A program made the position numbers and the translations under genes. Below, in pieces: positions 11,114 through 23,507 of a stretch of 64,000 nt of DNA. The number at the start of each line of letters is the position of its first letter. Position 1 is the stretch's first letter. The stretch is from Allodiplogaster sudhausi (taxonomy: Eukaryota > Nematoda > Chromadorea > Rhabditida > Diplogasteridae): NCBI GenBank assembly GCA_945643635.1, contig CALZFC010000027.1:924001-988000 (forward strand), read 5' to 3'. Under the pieces are notes generated by a model. That model saw only the letters and a list, made by a program, of their open reading frames with translations. It did no database searches and was not told the DNA's origin.

Positions 11114-11657
11114 TGAGAAGGGGAGAGAGAAGGGAAATAAGAAGCCAAGAGAAAATAGCAGACTTGTTACCAATCGAAATATTCATAAAATGAATGACAT
11201 AGTCATTGTCTTTAAAGAGTGTGGACTAACAGCGTGGAAGACGCTGTCTAGTGAAGCAGTCCTCGACGTGAATCCACTGTAAATCTCGCAGACAAAGTCC
11301 GTAAAATAGAGAATGCCGAGAAGTTGGACAGCGACCTACAAAGGTAGTCTATGATATATGTATTGTTACTCGTCTGAAAACAAAACAACACATTGACAAC
11401 TCCTGTTAAAGCGAATCTGTTTTGAACTGGTTTTGTCCAACGAAAAAAAAGAAGTGATAATTACTTGTGTATATGTTTACCTCAACTGTAGCGCCACCGC
11501 AACAGCACGTGTCGAGAGAGGACAGAGTTGTTGATGGATTAGAAGAAGCTGATTGCGCGGAATCGCGACATTCGACAACGGGAGGGGAAACCGAGGCGGC
11601 CTCCTCCTTCACCGGCGTCTTTCCCGCGCCGCAGCTGCCGTTGACTTTGCATGTCAT
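10262..11657 (-). CDS. Four-TM Cys/Ser-rich membrane protein, copy T1
   Basis: Six exons read in phase: 11481-11657, 11231-11335, 10822-10932, 10680-10730, 10436-10545 and 10262-10337, giving about 209 residues. The first exon encodes a soluble Ser/Cys-rich head (MTCKVNGSCGAGKTPVKEE, CCCGG). Hydrophobic segments follow: AVQLLGILYFTDFVCEIYSG, FISAAGALAGLLANAGI, SWLMLLPLTTQI joined to IFEICMLASS, and YKIVLGVLLYKLWTISVVFS. The tail ends SACKKCIVDM. I do not recognise the family; four membrane passes are predicted, location unknown. Intron 5 must start with GC (AAGAG then GCGCGA). Without it the frame ends 11 nt later at a TAG (10420-10422), giving a shorter isoform. Intron 2 is mostly a CT tract running to its acceptor. 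The start matches the ATG of T2. Confidence 0.75.
10938..11140. repeat. (GA)n tract in intron 2 of T1
   Basis: On the coding strand this is a CT polypyrimidine run of about 200 nt ending CTCTTTCAG at the acceptor. Equivalent tracts occupy intron 2 of T2 (14998-15105), T3 (20424-20545), T4 (29108-29240) and T6 (44770-45135). Confidence 0.9.
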
Positions 11658-12830
11658 TTCGTTAAGATTGTAAGAGAACTAAAGAAAAGAACATTAGAGA
11701 AAAGAACTTAAGATAAAGAAGACAACGCAGTCACAGATCGATTTAAAGTGCACGAATTGAATGCACAGTCAGTGAGGCAGCGGCTAAAGGATGACAGGCG
11801 GGTTTGGCCTTTGAAGAAGGGGAGCAGTTTGTATATATTTACAAAAGCTCATATATTTCCATAGGGTAAGGGATATTGCATACATATGTAGGATTGACTT
11901 AAGTACATGTACATGGGCGAATAATAAACAATGAATATTTATTTAATTAAAAATTGATAGTTCATACATGTGCATATATCTTTCCGTCTTTGAAAGTGAG
12001 AGAAGGTGCAAAACATTCAAAATAAGCAGCAGGTGTGGAGGCGTATATCCAGGCACCATCCTTTATATCAGAGGGCTGAGCTGCAGTTGAAAGCCAGACG
12101 ATCAAAACAAAAGGGTGATGAGGTTCGTATCGTAGGAGGAGGAAAACGTTAAGCATACAACAATGATTGTAGCCAAATATTTGCCACCTTTCCCTCTGAC
12201 GAAAATCCGTCAGGTATGCGCCCTCAAAAATATATGGAAACTCCATGTACATGTGCGCTCTCTCTCACTCTCATTCTCTCTCCCTCTATCTCTCTCTTTC
12301 TCTCTCTCTCTCTCTCCGTTTCCGCTAGTCTCTCCGTCGTGTTTTCATTCTTTATTGTTCAAATGCAAAAGCGTGTCACAGTCACTGTCTCCTCAGACTG
12401 CTGAATAATATAGACACATTGCCACCGGGACGGCGAGAGGAGAAAAGTGAGGCGGGAAAACAGGGGTGGCTGCTTCCTATTTGAACAAATAATGTACAGA
12501 GGTAATGAATAATACATAGAAAAAAATCTGTAAATTTTTCTAGATCACCGTCATTCTTCGTGGTACTCGAGATCGATACACCATTTAATCGATTGTGGCA
12601 AGTTGACTAGAAAAGATTGACAATGAGACATGAATGACGATTAGAATGCTTCTGTGGCTGTGGCTACTGACAATGAGAGGCTTGATCGAAACGATTGCCG
12701 TGTATTGGTGAATTGCCACATTCTGAGACTTATGTGTAGCAGCTGTTTGATTGGCTACGTCGGTGCGTATGTGACTAGAACTATATACATACATTATTCA
12801 TGATATCAATAATCATTAACTTATTTATTT
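11658..12830. repeat. Duplicated 5' flank of the four-TM family
   Basis: Blocks here recur upstream of other copies in the same order relative to the gene. They include a GCAGTCACAGATCGATTTAAA block (also at about 15880 and, inverted, near 28530), AGGCAGCGGCTAAAGGATGA, a CCTTTGTTTTGAATATT-type block near 12000, and a CT tract (12258-12325) followed by the GTCACAGTCACTGTCTCCTC motif. The part 12555-12790 matches 23720-23960, the region within the chemoreceptor remnant. No independent gene is seen; the ORFs are not conserved between copies. Confidence 0.65.
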
Positions 12831-14231
12831 ATTCACTTCAGAAACACATTATTCATGTTATCAGTAATATTCATTCCTGGCACTAAATGAAATGATATGG
12901 ATGGGGCGGGATTAGGAAGCGATTGGATCAAGAATGCAGGGTTAGTATGAGGGGAAGAGAGGGAAGAGTGAGGAAGAGGGAAACAGAAGGGAAAGAGTTG
13001 CGATGAAAGGAAGAGATGGGAGAGTGTTAGGATGAGGGGAAGAGAGGACCATACCATGAGAAGTAACTTGACATTGTCGTCCGCTCTTTCACTGCCAGCC
13101 AGATCAACAAAAGAAATCTGCCCAAGCAGCTACCTCTTCTTAAACATGCCTTTTCGCTATCTCTGCCACTCATGACTGCATAATCGCAATAAATATAAAA
13201 TAATTTTTTAAAAGATATTGATTAAAATAAAAATGGACTCCTTCTGCGCGTCACTTGGAGAAGAAACTGCGTGAAGTCAACGACGACTCGGCATTGGATG
13301 CTCAACAGTCCATGATCGACTCCCATTATTGATCAGCTACAGCAACTCAATGGCTTTGGGAAGTATAGAAGGGCCAGTAAACACAAGCAAACCGAGTTGC
13401 AACAGATCATAATGCGCTGAATGTCCGACAAAAACCATCACCACACGCTGCCGAAGGAGTAATGAACGAAATTTTGAAAATATTTTAATTATAAATTGTT
13501 TTAATATAGAAAAAAAACCTAAATAGAACAACGAAATAACATGAATTCCAAGTACTCCAAATACCGCTTTAAAACTTTTACCAAAAAAGGTAAATGATAA
13601 AATTCGTGAGATAAAATTCCGGTTAGTAGCTATGTATGTATATACATACATATGTACACATTCCCTACAAATTCCAGCGTGTTAAAACATTTTGATTCGA
13701 ATGACATTTTCAACTATTCATTAGGGATAAAGTCATTTATTCAGAGCTTCTCAAACGTTCCATAACAATTCAAAGTTTAATTTTATCATTATATTACTCT
13801 AAATTGAAGAGAATGCACAATTAGCGTGCGCGAATTTCGTTTCTTACCAATTCATTTGGATCTCTCTTGAACATCATTTACTACAACGAGTTTGCTGTGT
13901 TCAAGCAAGTACGCTATACAAATCTTATATACATTTATTAAAACATACATATGTACAGTGTATTTCTTTGCTATATTGCAAACGGATAAAAGGGCACACA
14001 TTCGGAAAAAAACCCTTACAGGGCACGGTATCTAGATACATATGTACTTCACAAATTTCGCGTTTGTTCATTGAATTCCCATAAAGAGCTCTCCACATAT
14101 ATATGCACATATTTTGAATGCTTAAATTACCCGCGTAGCCATACTTTAAATATCAATGAATGTGTTTCGATTGAATTTCAAAATGAGAAATTAATATTTT
14201 TGAAAATTTATTGAAAGAGAAACCCGTTTTT
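12831..14231. other. Spacer between T1 and T2
   Basis: No supported gene. A short frame near 13250-13330 is coding-like but isolated. From about 13800 to 14231 is the duplicated 3' flank of T2, matching 9840-10261. Confidence 0.5.
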
Positions 14232-15642
14232 TTACATGTCGACAATGCATTTCTTGCAAACGGAGATATTGTCGTTCAATGGTGAATAGACGAGTTGTTC
14301 ACTTTTTCTGGAAAAAAAACAAGAATAAAAATTCATTGATCAGAAAAGGAATTCGTAAAGAAACTCTAAAAAAAGACCGAGCCTCTTGGAAGAGATGGCC
14401 GAGAAGACGACTGAAATCATCCATAGTTTGTAGAGGAGAACACCGAGAACAATCTTGTACCCAAGAGCCGCCTCTTCGCTGGTTTTTGCCTCCTTAAATT
14501 ATAATTCAAATTCCATATTTTTCTAATTATCGAATGTGGCACAACAATTTTCAACAACAATTATAATCGAACATTTGTGTAGTGAATTTATATTAATGTG
14601 TGGGGAACTAATTTTTCATAAAATAAAAAAAGTTACAAACCATAATGAAGAACCTCCTTGCTGAGGCAGCAAGCATGCAGAGTTCGAAGATCTGAGAAAA
14701 TATATAATCAATAAAATGTAATAAGTAATTAGATCTGAGAAAATATATTTAGGTAACCAAATATAAGATGGAATTAATTATCTGAGAAAATATACATAAT
14801 TAGCAAAATATAAGATCTAATTAATCATCTGCGAAAATAAAAATAATGTATAAGATATTCAACTAAAAATGAAATGCATACAATCTGAGAGGTGAGAGGC
14901 AGCAGCATCAGCCAAGATTGACGAAAGTTTGCATGGATGGCAGCGATAGCAAGAAGACCCGCGATAGCCCCGGCAGCGGAGATCAATAGCTGCTGAAAGA
15001 GAGAGAGGACAGGAGAGAGAGATAAGTGGATAGAGAGAGAGAGTGAGAGAAAGAGATGACTAAGAGAGAGAGTGTGTGAGAGAGAGAGCGAGAGAGAAGG
15101 GGAGAGAAGGGATAATAAGAAGAAAAGAGGGAAAAAAAACTAACAGCGTGGAAGACGCTATCGAGTGAAGCAGTCGTCGACATGAATCCGCTGTAAATGT
15201 CGCAGACAAAGTCCATAAAATAGAGAATGCCGAGAAGTTGGACAGCGACCTGGAAAGGTTGTCTATGATATATTGTTACTCGTCTGAAAACAAAACAACA
15301 CATTGGCAACTCCTGTTCCAACAAATCTGCTTTGAACTGGTCTTGTCCAATGAGAAAAAGAAATGATAATTACCGATTTCACGAGTTTGCCTGCGATTTT
15401 CTATTTTATATAATTTAATGTTAATATTATCATTTGATTTAACTGATGTATGAATAAATAAATAAATGTACCTCAACAGTTGCGCCACCGCAACAGCATG
15501 TGGCGGGAGAGGAATGAGTTGTTGATGGATTAGAAGAAGCTGATTGTGAGGAATCGCGACATTTGGCGGAAGTGGAAACCAAGGCCTCCTTCACCGGCGT
15601 CTTTGCCGCGCTGCAGTTGCTGCCGTTGACTTTGCATGTCAT
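14232..15642 (-). CDS. Four-TM Cys/Ser-rich membrane protein, copy T2
   Basis: Exons in phase: 15472-15642, 15145-15249, 14882-14992, 14641-14691, 14383-14492 and 14232-14307, about 207 residues. Head MTCKVNGSNCSAAKTPVKEA with CCCGGATVE; four hydrophobic segments as in T1 (ILYFMDFVCDIY, ISAAGAIAGLLAIAAI, WLMLLPLTSQI plus IFELCMLAASARRFFIM, IVLGVLLYKLWMISVVFSAI). Tail SVCKKCIVDM. Exon lengths equal those of T1 except for exon 1 (171 against 177 nt, a whole-codon difference), so it looks functional. The donor of intron 5 again reads GC (AAGAG then GCTCGG). Intron 3 contains a local duplication of its TTTTCTCAGAT acceptor-like segment (three decoy acceptors), useful for dating because T4 shares it. 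Function unknown. Confidence 0.75.
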
Positions 15643-16482
15643 CTCGTTGCGAGAATAGAAGAGCTCTAAAAAGAACTTAAAGGAGGGCGATCGTCGAAAA
15701 ATTTTATATGATATTTCAACTTGTCGCGGCGACTATTCTCACTCTCATTCGCGCCTGCTATTTTTGCGCAGCGGATTTGTGCGACATACGAGACAGCAAA
15801 GGCGAGAATGAGAGTGAGGAATCACAGGGCTGACGTGGCAATTCGAACCTGCTTCGCCTTCCTTCAAGAGAAAGAAGACAAAGCAGTCGCAGATCGATTT
15901 AAAGGGCGCGAATTGAGTGCACAGCCAGTGAGGCAGCGGCTAAAGGATGACTGGCGGGATCGCATTTGAAGAAGAGGATAAGTTTGTATTTATGTATATA
16001 TATTTCCACAATATGGGTAGCGGGATATTGCATACAAACGACTGACACAGGTATGTGTATGTATGTATATGAGCTAATAATAAACAATGAATATTTATTT
16101 AATTTAAAATTGATAGTTCATTTATATATGTACACGTATCTATCTTTCTTTGAAAGAGAGTGAGAGAGAAGGTGCGAAATATTCAAAATAACGAACAGTT
16201 GTGGAGGCGTATATCCAGGCACCATCAAGTGCCACCTTTATACCAAAAGGCGGAGCTGCATAAACACAAACTGTGATGAGGTCCGTATGAGGGGTTGAAT
16301 GCATTAGCAGTTTTGGTTGTGAAACGGCTATGGTTTTGGAGCCAAATATTTGCCACGTTTGAATTTGACGAAAATCCGTCAGGTGTGTGCCCTCGAACAA
16401 AAAAAATATATGGAAACTCCCTGTTCATCTGCACTCTCTCCTTCTCTCTCTCTCTCTCTTTTTCTCGCCTCCTTCTCTCTCT

Positions 16483-16525
<43 letters not shown>

Positions 16526-17224
16526 CATTTCCGCCAGTCCCTCCGACGTGCTTTCAGTCCTTATAGAGCCGTAGTGTTGCAAATGCGTGACGCAGTCACT
16601 GTCTCCTCACAATGTCAGACTGTGGAATAATATAGACACATTGTCTCTGAGAGGGCGAGAGGAAACAAGGTAATTGTAAGGTAAGAGAAGCGAAAACATG
16701 TGGGTGTTTCCTGTTTGTCCAAACAATTCAAAATAGGCATTTGACATATGAAGTGTCCCGTTCGGAATAACTTCTAGCTGCCACTGGCTACACTATGCCT
16801 AGTTCTCTTCCCGAAAAGTTTTCGGAAGGCTGTTGTCCTCCCATTTCAGTGCTGCACCCCTTCATACTCTCCCAACAGAAATTTTCGCTGATACAATTGC
16901 ATTGGGAGAATACCTGTTAAGAGAAATCCGGCCAATGTTGGTTGCGCCATCTGATATGCACGCTTCTAATTATACGATTCTGGTTTCCCCGGTATTGCCT
17001 TTTTTTTAAATGGCTGGAGCTAGCTTTCAAGATGTGATCGAGTTCTGCAAAATAGGAGAGTGCTAACAATAAGATCTACAGTAATTATCTATTCGTGAGA
17101 TTTAAACTCACTATAATTCTAGAATGATATTATGAAATTCGTTCAAACTGTCTGTATCGTAAGTTTTACGATGAGACGAGTTCATTTATCCTTAAAAAAT
17201 TTACGCTTGTTAATTATTCGCCGG
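15643..17224. repeat. Duplicated 5' flank of T2 and spacer
   Basis: 15720-16640 carries the same ordered blocks as upstream of T1, T3, T4 and T6, including GAAAATCCGTCAGGTGTGTG, TATATGGAAACTCCC, a CT tract (16437-16523) and AGTCACTGTCTCCTCA. A promoter for the family must lie here, but I cannot point to a specific element. 16650-17224 shows nothing recognisable. Confidence 0.6.
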
Positions 17225-17819
17225 AGACCTCCTCTAATACCACAGCGGTAGTCAGTGCAACGAGCCCAACGAAGGCGTCGACAGAGAGAAGGCGTACTTC
17301 TCGAGGAGGCGCGACTGGCGACCAGCCGCTCGATCGTAATCATGCACTCGGTGCCCATGAGACACGAGTAGATGAAGCAGAACGCGAAGATTGGCCACTC
17401 GTTGCCCGCGTTGTGTGAATGATTAAGTTTGCAAATACGTACTTAATGATATTACATGATCGCACTCTTTCTTTATCCGCGCCGCGAAGATTTTTAACTC
17501 CATTGCTAAATCTATGTCCTTCCCCGCATCCATTATCTCTTCCAAACGAGTTCTCAAGCCAAATTCATGATTCAATCTGTACACTATTCTGTCTGTTATA
17601 TTTGCTTTTACACATATTTTTATTGCTTATTATTCAACTTCGTGTCACTCCGGTGCCGTAATTAAAGTATAAGTATGAATAATGTGCAGCTCTAAAGTGG
17701 TGACCTTGAAGATGAGGGCGGCAAAGGCAACGAAGAAGGGCCAAGAGCGCAGCGGCAGGCCGAACTGGACTTACGCTCATGAAGATGCATGTGAAAGAAA
17801 ACATTGCCTCCAGATCCAT
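17225..17819 (-). pseudogene. Chemoreceptor-like seven-TM gene remnant, copy F
   Basis: Exon-like block 17819-17690 starts MDLEAMFSFTCIFM, then a one-base insertion relative to copy G (about 23570-23610) shifts the frame before a hydrophobic segment, FFVAFAALIFKV. A second block (17400-17225) reads GNEWPIFAFCFIYSCLMGTE followed by CMITIERLVASR. It lacks the AG acceptor present in copy G and shifts frame again after ASR. The ERLVAS-EKY pattern resembles the second intracellular loop of nematode Sre/Sra-type chemoreceptors (family recall, not searched). The later exons seen in G are absent. Confidence 0.55.
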
Positions 17820-18402
17820 GGACAGGGGGGGTATTTCTGGCGAAGCAGCGACAACGGATGCCATTGAGATCGCATGCAAAAAAAAAGCGCTTTCCCTCTC
17901 ACCCTTGTTCCTACATAGACTCTTCATTCTATTGTGTCTAGTTCCTTGGATTCTCATATTACCCGTGTTTATTGGTTCCGATATTAAAAAAATATTAATA
18001 TAATTAATATGAACCATTTCCTCTATGAACTAGCCTATTTCTCACCATGGAGAACACGACTGTCAATACCGTTTTCAAAAATATTCAGAAGTGACTGACA
18101 ATGAGATCTCCTAATGCGTACATTTACTGCATTTAACACAAGGCCTGGTCGTGATTACAAATTTGAGTGCAAATTTCGGGGCACCTTTTAACTTTGTTTG
18201 AGTTTCTTGCTTATCGAATCCGGGACCCACAGGTTCGAATGCTGCAGATGACAAACATTTTGCATTTGCGTTGAACTTACTGACATACAAAAACTATGCG
18301 CGATCTAGGCGCAATTGCCATATATTGCCTGCACCGGATATCTTTTCTCCAACACTCTCAACCCATTCCTCCTATAAAGGGAGATGAGACAAGGTTTAAC
18401 GA
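17820..18402. other. Spacer with tRNA-flank fragments
   Basis: CCCACAGGTTCGAATGCTGC followed by AGATGACA (about 18219-18250) is a 3' tRNA-Leu fragment. It is followed by the GCGCGATCTAGGCGCAATTG flank seen at the tRNA blocks. No gene was seen. Confidence 0.5.
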
Positions 18403-18462
18403 GCGTCGGTGCTTCGGTGGCCTTCCACGCACGCAGGCCGGGTTTGATTCCTGGCCGACGCA
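18403..18462 (+). pseudogene. Broken tRNA-Gly copy
   Basis: Acceptor GCGTCGG and the 3' end GGCCGACGCA are kept, but about 11 nt of the D and anticodon arms are missing (60 nt instead of 71) and the T arm is altered (GGTTTGATTCC). No anticodon can be placed. Confidence 0.85.
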
Positions 18463-18619
18463 ATCTTTTGAACATTCCGATGTCTCTCAGCGACAATTTC
18501 ATTTCAAATAATTTCTCTCTCTTTCCAAAACAGAAAATCCTATTGCAAGTTGTATTTTTTTTTATCAAAAATTTACGAAAATACATATTTATAGTTGTTC
18601 AGAATATTCAAACACCGTA

Positions 18620-18703
18620 GTCATTCTGGCCGAGCGGTCTAAGGCGCTGCGTTCAGGTCGCAGTCCTCTTCGGAGGGCGCAGGTTCGAATCCTGCGGATG
18701 ACA
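18620..18703 (+). tRNA. tRNA-Leu (CAG)
   Basis: Same 84-nt sequence as at 8804-8887, all stems intact, anticodon CAG, followed by a T4 terminator (CAAACATTTTGC). It lies 157 nt after the broken tRNA-Gly, the same order and spacing class as the pair at 8601/8804, so the pair was duplicated together. Confidence 0.96.
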
Positions 18704-19107
18704 AACATTTTGCATTTGCGTTGAAGTTACTGACACACAAGAATTATGAGATAAAACCAGCACAAAACCGGATATCTTTTCTCCACCACGGTCTGCTCAT
18801 TCTTAATATAGAGACTCGAAATTGTAGAGCATGCAGAATTAGTGTGCGCGATTTCGTTTCTTACAAAAAATTCATTTGGATCTCTCTTGAATATGCTTTG
18901 CTACAACGAGTATGCTGTGCTCAAATTATGACAAACAAATCTCAAATTCTTTTATTATATTCATATGTACAGTATAATTAATTATTTGTTATTTTGCAGA
19001 CGAATGAAAAGCATACATTGGAGGAAAAAAAATGTTTACAAAGCACGGTACCTACATTTCTACTTCAGAAATTTGGTTTTTTTTTCTTCTTAAATTCCCA
19101 TAAAGAG

Positions 19108-19272
19108 CCGTATTTTCTCTATTAGTGCCCCCGGGGGAACTATTTTTCAATCCCCTTGCGAGAGGGGGGCACTATTAGAGGGAGGGGTACTATTTGTCAA
19201 TACCCTTGCGAGAGGGGGCACTATTAGTGGGAACTTCTAATAGAGGGAGGGGCACTAATAGAGAAAATACGG
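19108..19272. mobile_element. Small TIR element CCGTATTTTC, copy 1
   Basis: Ends CCGTATTTTCTCTATTAGTG and its inverted match CACTAATAGAGAAAATACGG. The interior is short repeats of GGGGGCACTATTAGAGGG type. It sits inside the duplicated 3' flank of T3. Comparison with T1/T2 (CCCATAAAGAGCTCTCCA) shows that insertion removed a few bases, so no clean target duplication is visible. Copy 2 is at 40581-41011. Confidence 0.8.
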
Positions 19273-19579
19273 TATGTATATTTTGTATGGTTAAATTACC
19301 CGCGTTGTGATACTTTGAAATGTCAATGAATGTCTCCATTTTTTTGTCGAGACCATTATTCCTGACCACTCTCTCTCTCTCTCCCTCTCTCTCTCTCTCT
19401 CGCTCTCTCTCTCTCCTTCTCTCTCTCTCATTTATATCAACCTCTCCACCCGATCACACAACTGATACAACGATAAATTGTTAACTAATTTGTTAAAGGG
19501 TTTCCATCGAAAATTAAAATGAGAAATAAATATGTTAAAAAAATTGATTGATCAGAGACACCCGGTTGAATCTTTTTTT

Positions 19580-21100
19580 TTACATGTCGACAATGCATTT
19601 CTTGCAAACAGAGATGTCGTCGTTCAATGGTGAATAGACGAGTTGTTCACTTTTTCTGAAAAAAAAATAAACAAGAATAATTTAGTTAAATTGGTATTAA
19701 ATAATTCATATCAAGGGCAGAAAAGGAATTCTTTTTAAAACTCTAAAAACAAATCGCGCCTCTTGGAAGACATAGCCGAGAAGACGACTGATAGCATCCA
19801 TAGTTTGTAGAGGAGAACACCAATAACAATCTTGCACCCGAGACCCGTCTCTTCGCTGGTTTTTGCCCCCTGAAATGATAATTCACACATTCTTCCTTCT
19901 TAATTCCTACAGCAGTAATCGCCCGTTTGTATAGCGAATTTATAAATTTATTTATTTATTGTACATAAATTATATAGATAATCAATGTGTCAAAACATGG
20001 AAGGAACTTCGAGAAGATCGTGAGACCATAAACAGATATGGTTATTAAAATTACAGAATAGGTCTACCGGAGAATAGTCCAAGGTTGCAAATAAAATTAT
20101 ATGTGTGTGAAATTAAGTTTACATACAATTTAATAGAAATATAAAAATGAAAAGTAGCAAAAACCTCAACGAATAAGCCCTTTGTTGAGGAAGCAAGCGT
20201 GCAGATCTCGAAGATCTGGGAAAATATAAAGAAATTAACAAAGTATAAGTCTGCCAGCCTTATAATCCTGAGAAGAAAAAAAACAAATAATATATGTAAA
20301 AAGTGCTTACAATCTGAGCGGTGAGAGGCAGCAGCATTAGCCAAGATCGACGAAAGTTTGCAATGATGCCAGCGATAGCAAGAAGACCAGCCAGAGCGCC
20401 GGCAGCGGAGATGAATTGCTGCTGAAAGAGAGAGGAGAGAGAGAGAGATAGAGAGAGAGAAGAATGGAGAGAGTGAAAGAAGGGGACAGAGAGAGAGAGA
20501 GAGAGTGAGAGAGAACGGGAGCGAGAAGGGGAAAGAGAAGGGAAAACAGGAAGCCAAGAGAAAAAAAAACCAACAGCGCGGAAGACGCTGTCTACAGAAG
20601 CAGTCGTCGACATGAATCCGCTGTAAATGTCGCAGACAAAGTCCGTAAAATAGAGAATGCCGAGGAGTTGAACAGCGACCTGGAAAGGATGTTACTCGTC
20701 TGAATAAAACTTTGTAGCTGTTCCAAGGAATCTCTTTTGTTCTGTTCTAGTGTTAAAAAAAGTTGATAATTATTTAATTGATTTTTCTCGCTCATTAGTG
20801 GATCAATCAAGCCAATAATCTACTATTAGTAGAAGATACCCTGAAAATTTCCTTAAACTTTAAACTTTTGTCCATTATTAAGGAAATCATGCTAAAAAAA
20901 ATATAAAGTTTATAAACTTTTGACCTGCCACTGCAGCAGCAGCACGAAGCAGGAGTTGATGGATTCGAAGAAGAAGAAGAAGCTGCTGACGAATCAGCAC
21001 GTTCGACGGGAGTGGAAAGAACCGAGGAGGAGGAGGAGGAGGCCTCCTTCAGTGGCGTCTCTCCCGCGCTACAGCAGCTGCCGCTGACTTTGCACTCCAT
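19580..21100 (-). CDS. Four-TM Cys/Ser-rich membrane protein, copy T3
   Basis: Exons: about 20918-21100, 20575-20679, 20311-20421, 20165-20215, 19760-19869 and 19580-19655, near 211 residues. Head MECKVSGSCCSAGETPLKEA with a longer Ser run and CCCC. TM segments as in T1/T2. The tail SVCKKCIVDM is intact and intron 5 again needs a GC donor (AAGAG then GCGCGA). Oddity: the end of exon 1 differs from the other copies (the GATVE codons are gone), and the only phase-0 donor I find is the weak GTTTAT after SGRSK. Splicing may be impaired, or exon 1 longer than thought. Intron 1 is similar to intron 1 of T6 (both contain a GGAAATTTTCAGGGT-like block). Function unknown. Confidence 0.65.
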
Positions 21101-21437
21101 CTCGTTGAAGAGCTTTAAAAAAAAATTAAAAAAAAATTAAAATCAATATTGAAAAATATGGTACCGAACTAATATGAGCGTGCGACAGAAAGGAAAGGAA
21201 TGACAGCCACTTAATATTAAAAAAAAGACTACTCATTTTTTTTCCGAGACCTTCAAATTGCCCGCGAATTACGACGTTGATCGGTGAGCAGAGACTGGGT
21301 GGGGGATATTACATGCATACTTCGTACATATATATATTTAAGTATATGTAAATATCTCTGTCTATCTTTGAAAGAGAGAGAAGGTGCGAAATATTCAAAA
21401 TAATGATTAATTGTGGAGGCGTATATTCAGGCACCAT
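21101..21437. repeat. 5' flank of T3
   Basis: Holds the family flank blocks (AGAGAGAAGGTGCGAAATAT, GTGGAGGCGTATATTCAGGC) that continue after the hAT insertion at 21891. Nothing else was recognised. Confidence 0.6.
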
Positions 21438-21890
21438 CAGAGGTGGGAATGGGCCGGCCCGGCCCGGCCGGCGCCCAGTTTCCCAAGGGCCCGGGCCGGG
21501 CCGGGCCCAAGAAAAGTTGGGCCGGCCCGCAGGCCCGATTGGGCCCGATAAGCACACAATGTCGTCCAGTCCGGACGACTGGTGGCATTGATAAGTGCAA
21601 ATCTTTCTTCATTTAATCATTTTTCCCCATAAAAGTCTTACTTCTATACATTAAAATGAATGTTCGTAGCACGAGCATGAAAAATTCTGAATTTCTAAAC
21701 AAATTGTAACTCGTTGGACTTTTTTCCCCAGAATTTTTTGAAAATCGGGCTCAAACGGGCCCACGGGCCGGGCCGGGCCGGGCTGGGCCCAAAATTCCAG
21801 GGCCCGGAAATTTCCGGCCGGGCCGGGCCGAGACTTTGGGCCCCCCGGGCCGGGCTGGCCCAAAAATTTTTGGGCCCGTTTACACCTCTG
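21438..21890. mobile_element. GC-rich hAT-type MITE, copy 2
   Basis: Begins CAGAGGTGGGAATGGGCC and ends GGGCCCGTTTACACCTCTG, with a perfect 8-bp duplication GGCACCAT (21430-21437 and 21891-21898). The uninterrupted flank of the other family copies (ATATCCAGGCACCATC) gives the empty site, with one GGCACCAT. Non-autonomous; homologous to 7373-7785 but inverted in its centre. Confidence 0.95.
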
Positions 21891-21898
21891 GGCACCAT

Positions 21899-23507
21899 CC
21901 AGTGCTACCTTTATACCAAAGGGCTGAGCTGCAGTTTATTGGCAGACGATAAAAACAAACTATAATGAGGTTCGTGTCGTATGAGAGGGAACCTTTCCGC
22001 ATACGTTGCATGATATGCCAATTTGTGATGTGAAAAGACGGCAAACGGCAATGATTGTAGTCAAATATTTGCCACGCTTGCTGCCTCTGATGAAAATCAG
22101 TCAGGTATATGCCCTCTAAAATATATGGAAACTCCCTATTCATCTGCATTCTCTCTCTCCTCTCTCTCTCTCTTTATCCGTTTACGCCAGTCTCTCCAAC
22201 TTTGTTTTCAGTCTTTACTGAGCCGTAATATTCACATTCTGTAAACGCGTGACGCAGATCCTGTCTCCTCAGAATATGGGATAATATAGACACATTATTC
22301 CACATTCTGAGGAGACAGGGGCCGCGTCACGCGTTTGCAGAATGTGGAATAATATGGACACGAGAGGAGAAAAGATCTTAATATTAGAGCAGGATAATAT
22401 GATAGAGAAGCGCGAAACCATGGGTGGGTACTTCCTACTTCGGCGATCGCGATAGTATTGTGCGACAAATGTACAGATGTCATAAATAATATATATTTTT
22501 AAACCTATTTTGTAAATTTTGCACAGATCAAGCAACTATGGAAATAGTTTCTGTACTTTCATATCCTTCCATGTTCATGAAGTCGCAGAGTAAATGATCG
22601 ATTTAATCATTCTGAACCTTTTACATCTCTGGCTGAGTCCATGGAGCGCGAACTGATGGCTTGCAGCAGCATGTAACGGCATGTTATTAAATAGCGATTT
22701 GACGAAGACCTTATCGCAGAGATGTTCTAGAATACAACTAAACCATTAATCCAAAAGAATCTACCCAAATATCAAAGAAAAAACCGATTTGGTTCAGCAT
22801 GCCTAAATTGGCAACGTGGATAATTTGAGTTATTTATTCTTTTCCGACTTTATTGTAGATCAATGAAACCAATACTCTGCGACTATAAGTCTGACAGCAT
22901 AAAAAAGCAACCCTGAAAATTTCATTGACGTTCAGCAACTTTAAAAGCTAATAGAATTTTGCACGACACTGTATGCTGCAACAACATACTGTTGCTGCAA
23001 CAACATATTGTTGTTGGCGTGGTAAGGATGAGTGTGTCGCTGCTGCCTTTCAATTTGTTTAAAAGCATCTTTCAACACTTGTGACAGAACGAGATTTTGA
23101 CAGATTGAGACAGATATTTCCCTGTAATTGCAATTTTATCTATAGAATCACAAGTATAAAATAGAATCACAAGTATAAAACGCGTGATCTGTCTCAAACA
23201 TTTGTATATGACGATGTCTGATGTTAAACTGTCATGTTTATTCATAAACTCCTTTTTATCCATTCACAGAGACACGTTTTCATCGCTGTTATTGTACGCA
23301 AAATACCTTTTCATTCATTTCTCCTGAGAAGTAGTTCTGTCTTTGATTGAGGCGAGCAATGTCTTTTGTCTAATTGTAAGAGTGTTGAGACAAGATTCAT
23401 ACAATGGAGATGAAAATGAAATACATAGACACGGGAAATGTGAGAATCCAAGGAAGTAGACACAATGGAATGACGAGACAACGAGGGGGAGAGCGCATTT
23501 TGCGTAT
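21899..23507. repeat. Remaining 5' flank of T3 and spacer
   Basis: 21899-22500 continues the family flank (GAAAATCAGTCAGG, TATATGGAAACTCCC, CT tract 22148-22180). It contains an inverted duplication of the TCCTCAGAAT/ATTCTGAGGA motif (about 22260-22345). 22990-23010 repeats ACTGTTGCTGCAACAACATA. No gene was recognised. Confidence 0.55.

Noticed and set aside
13250..13330. Frame reading LEKKLREVNDDSALDAQQSM then a stop
   Set aside because: Coding-like composition but isolated, without start, acceptor or any neighbouring exon; left as spacer.
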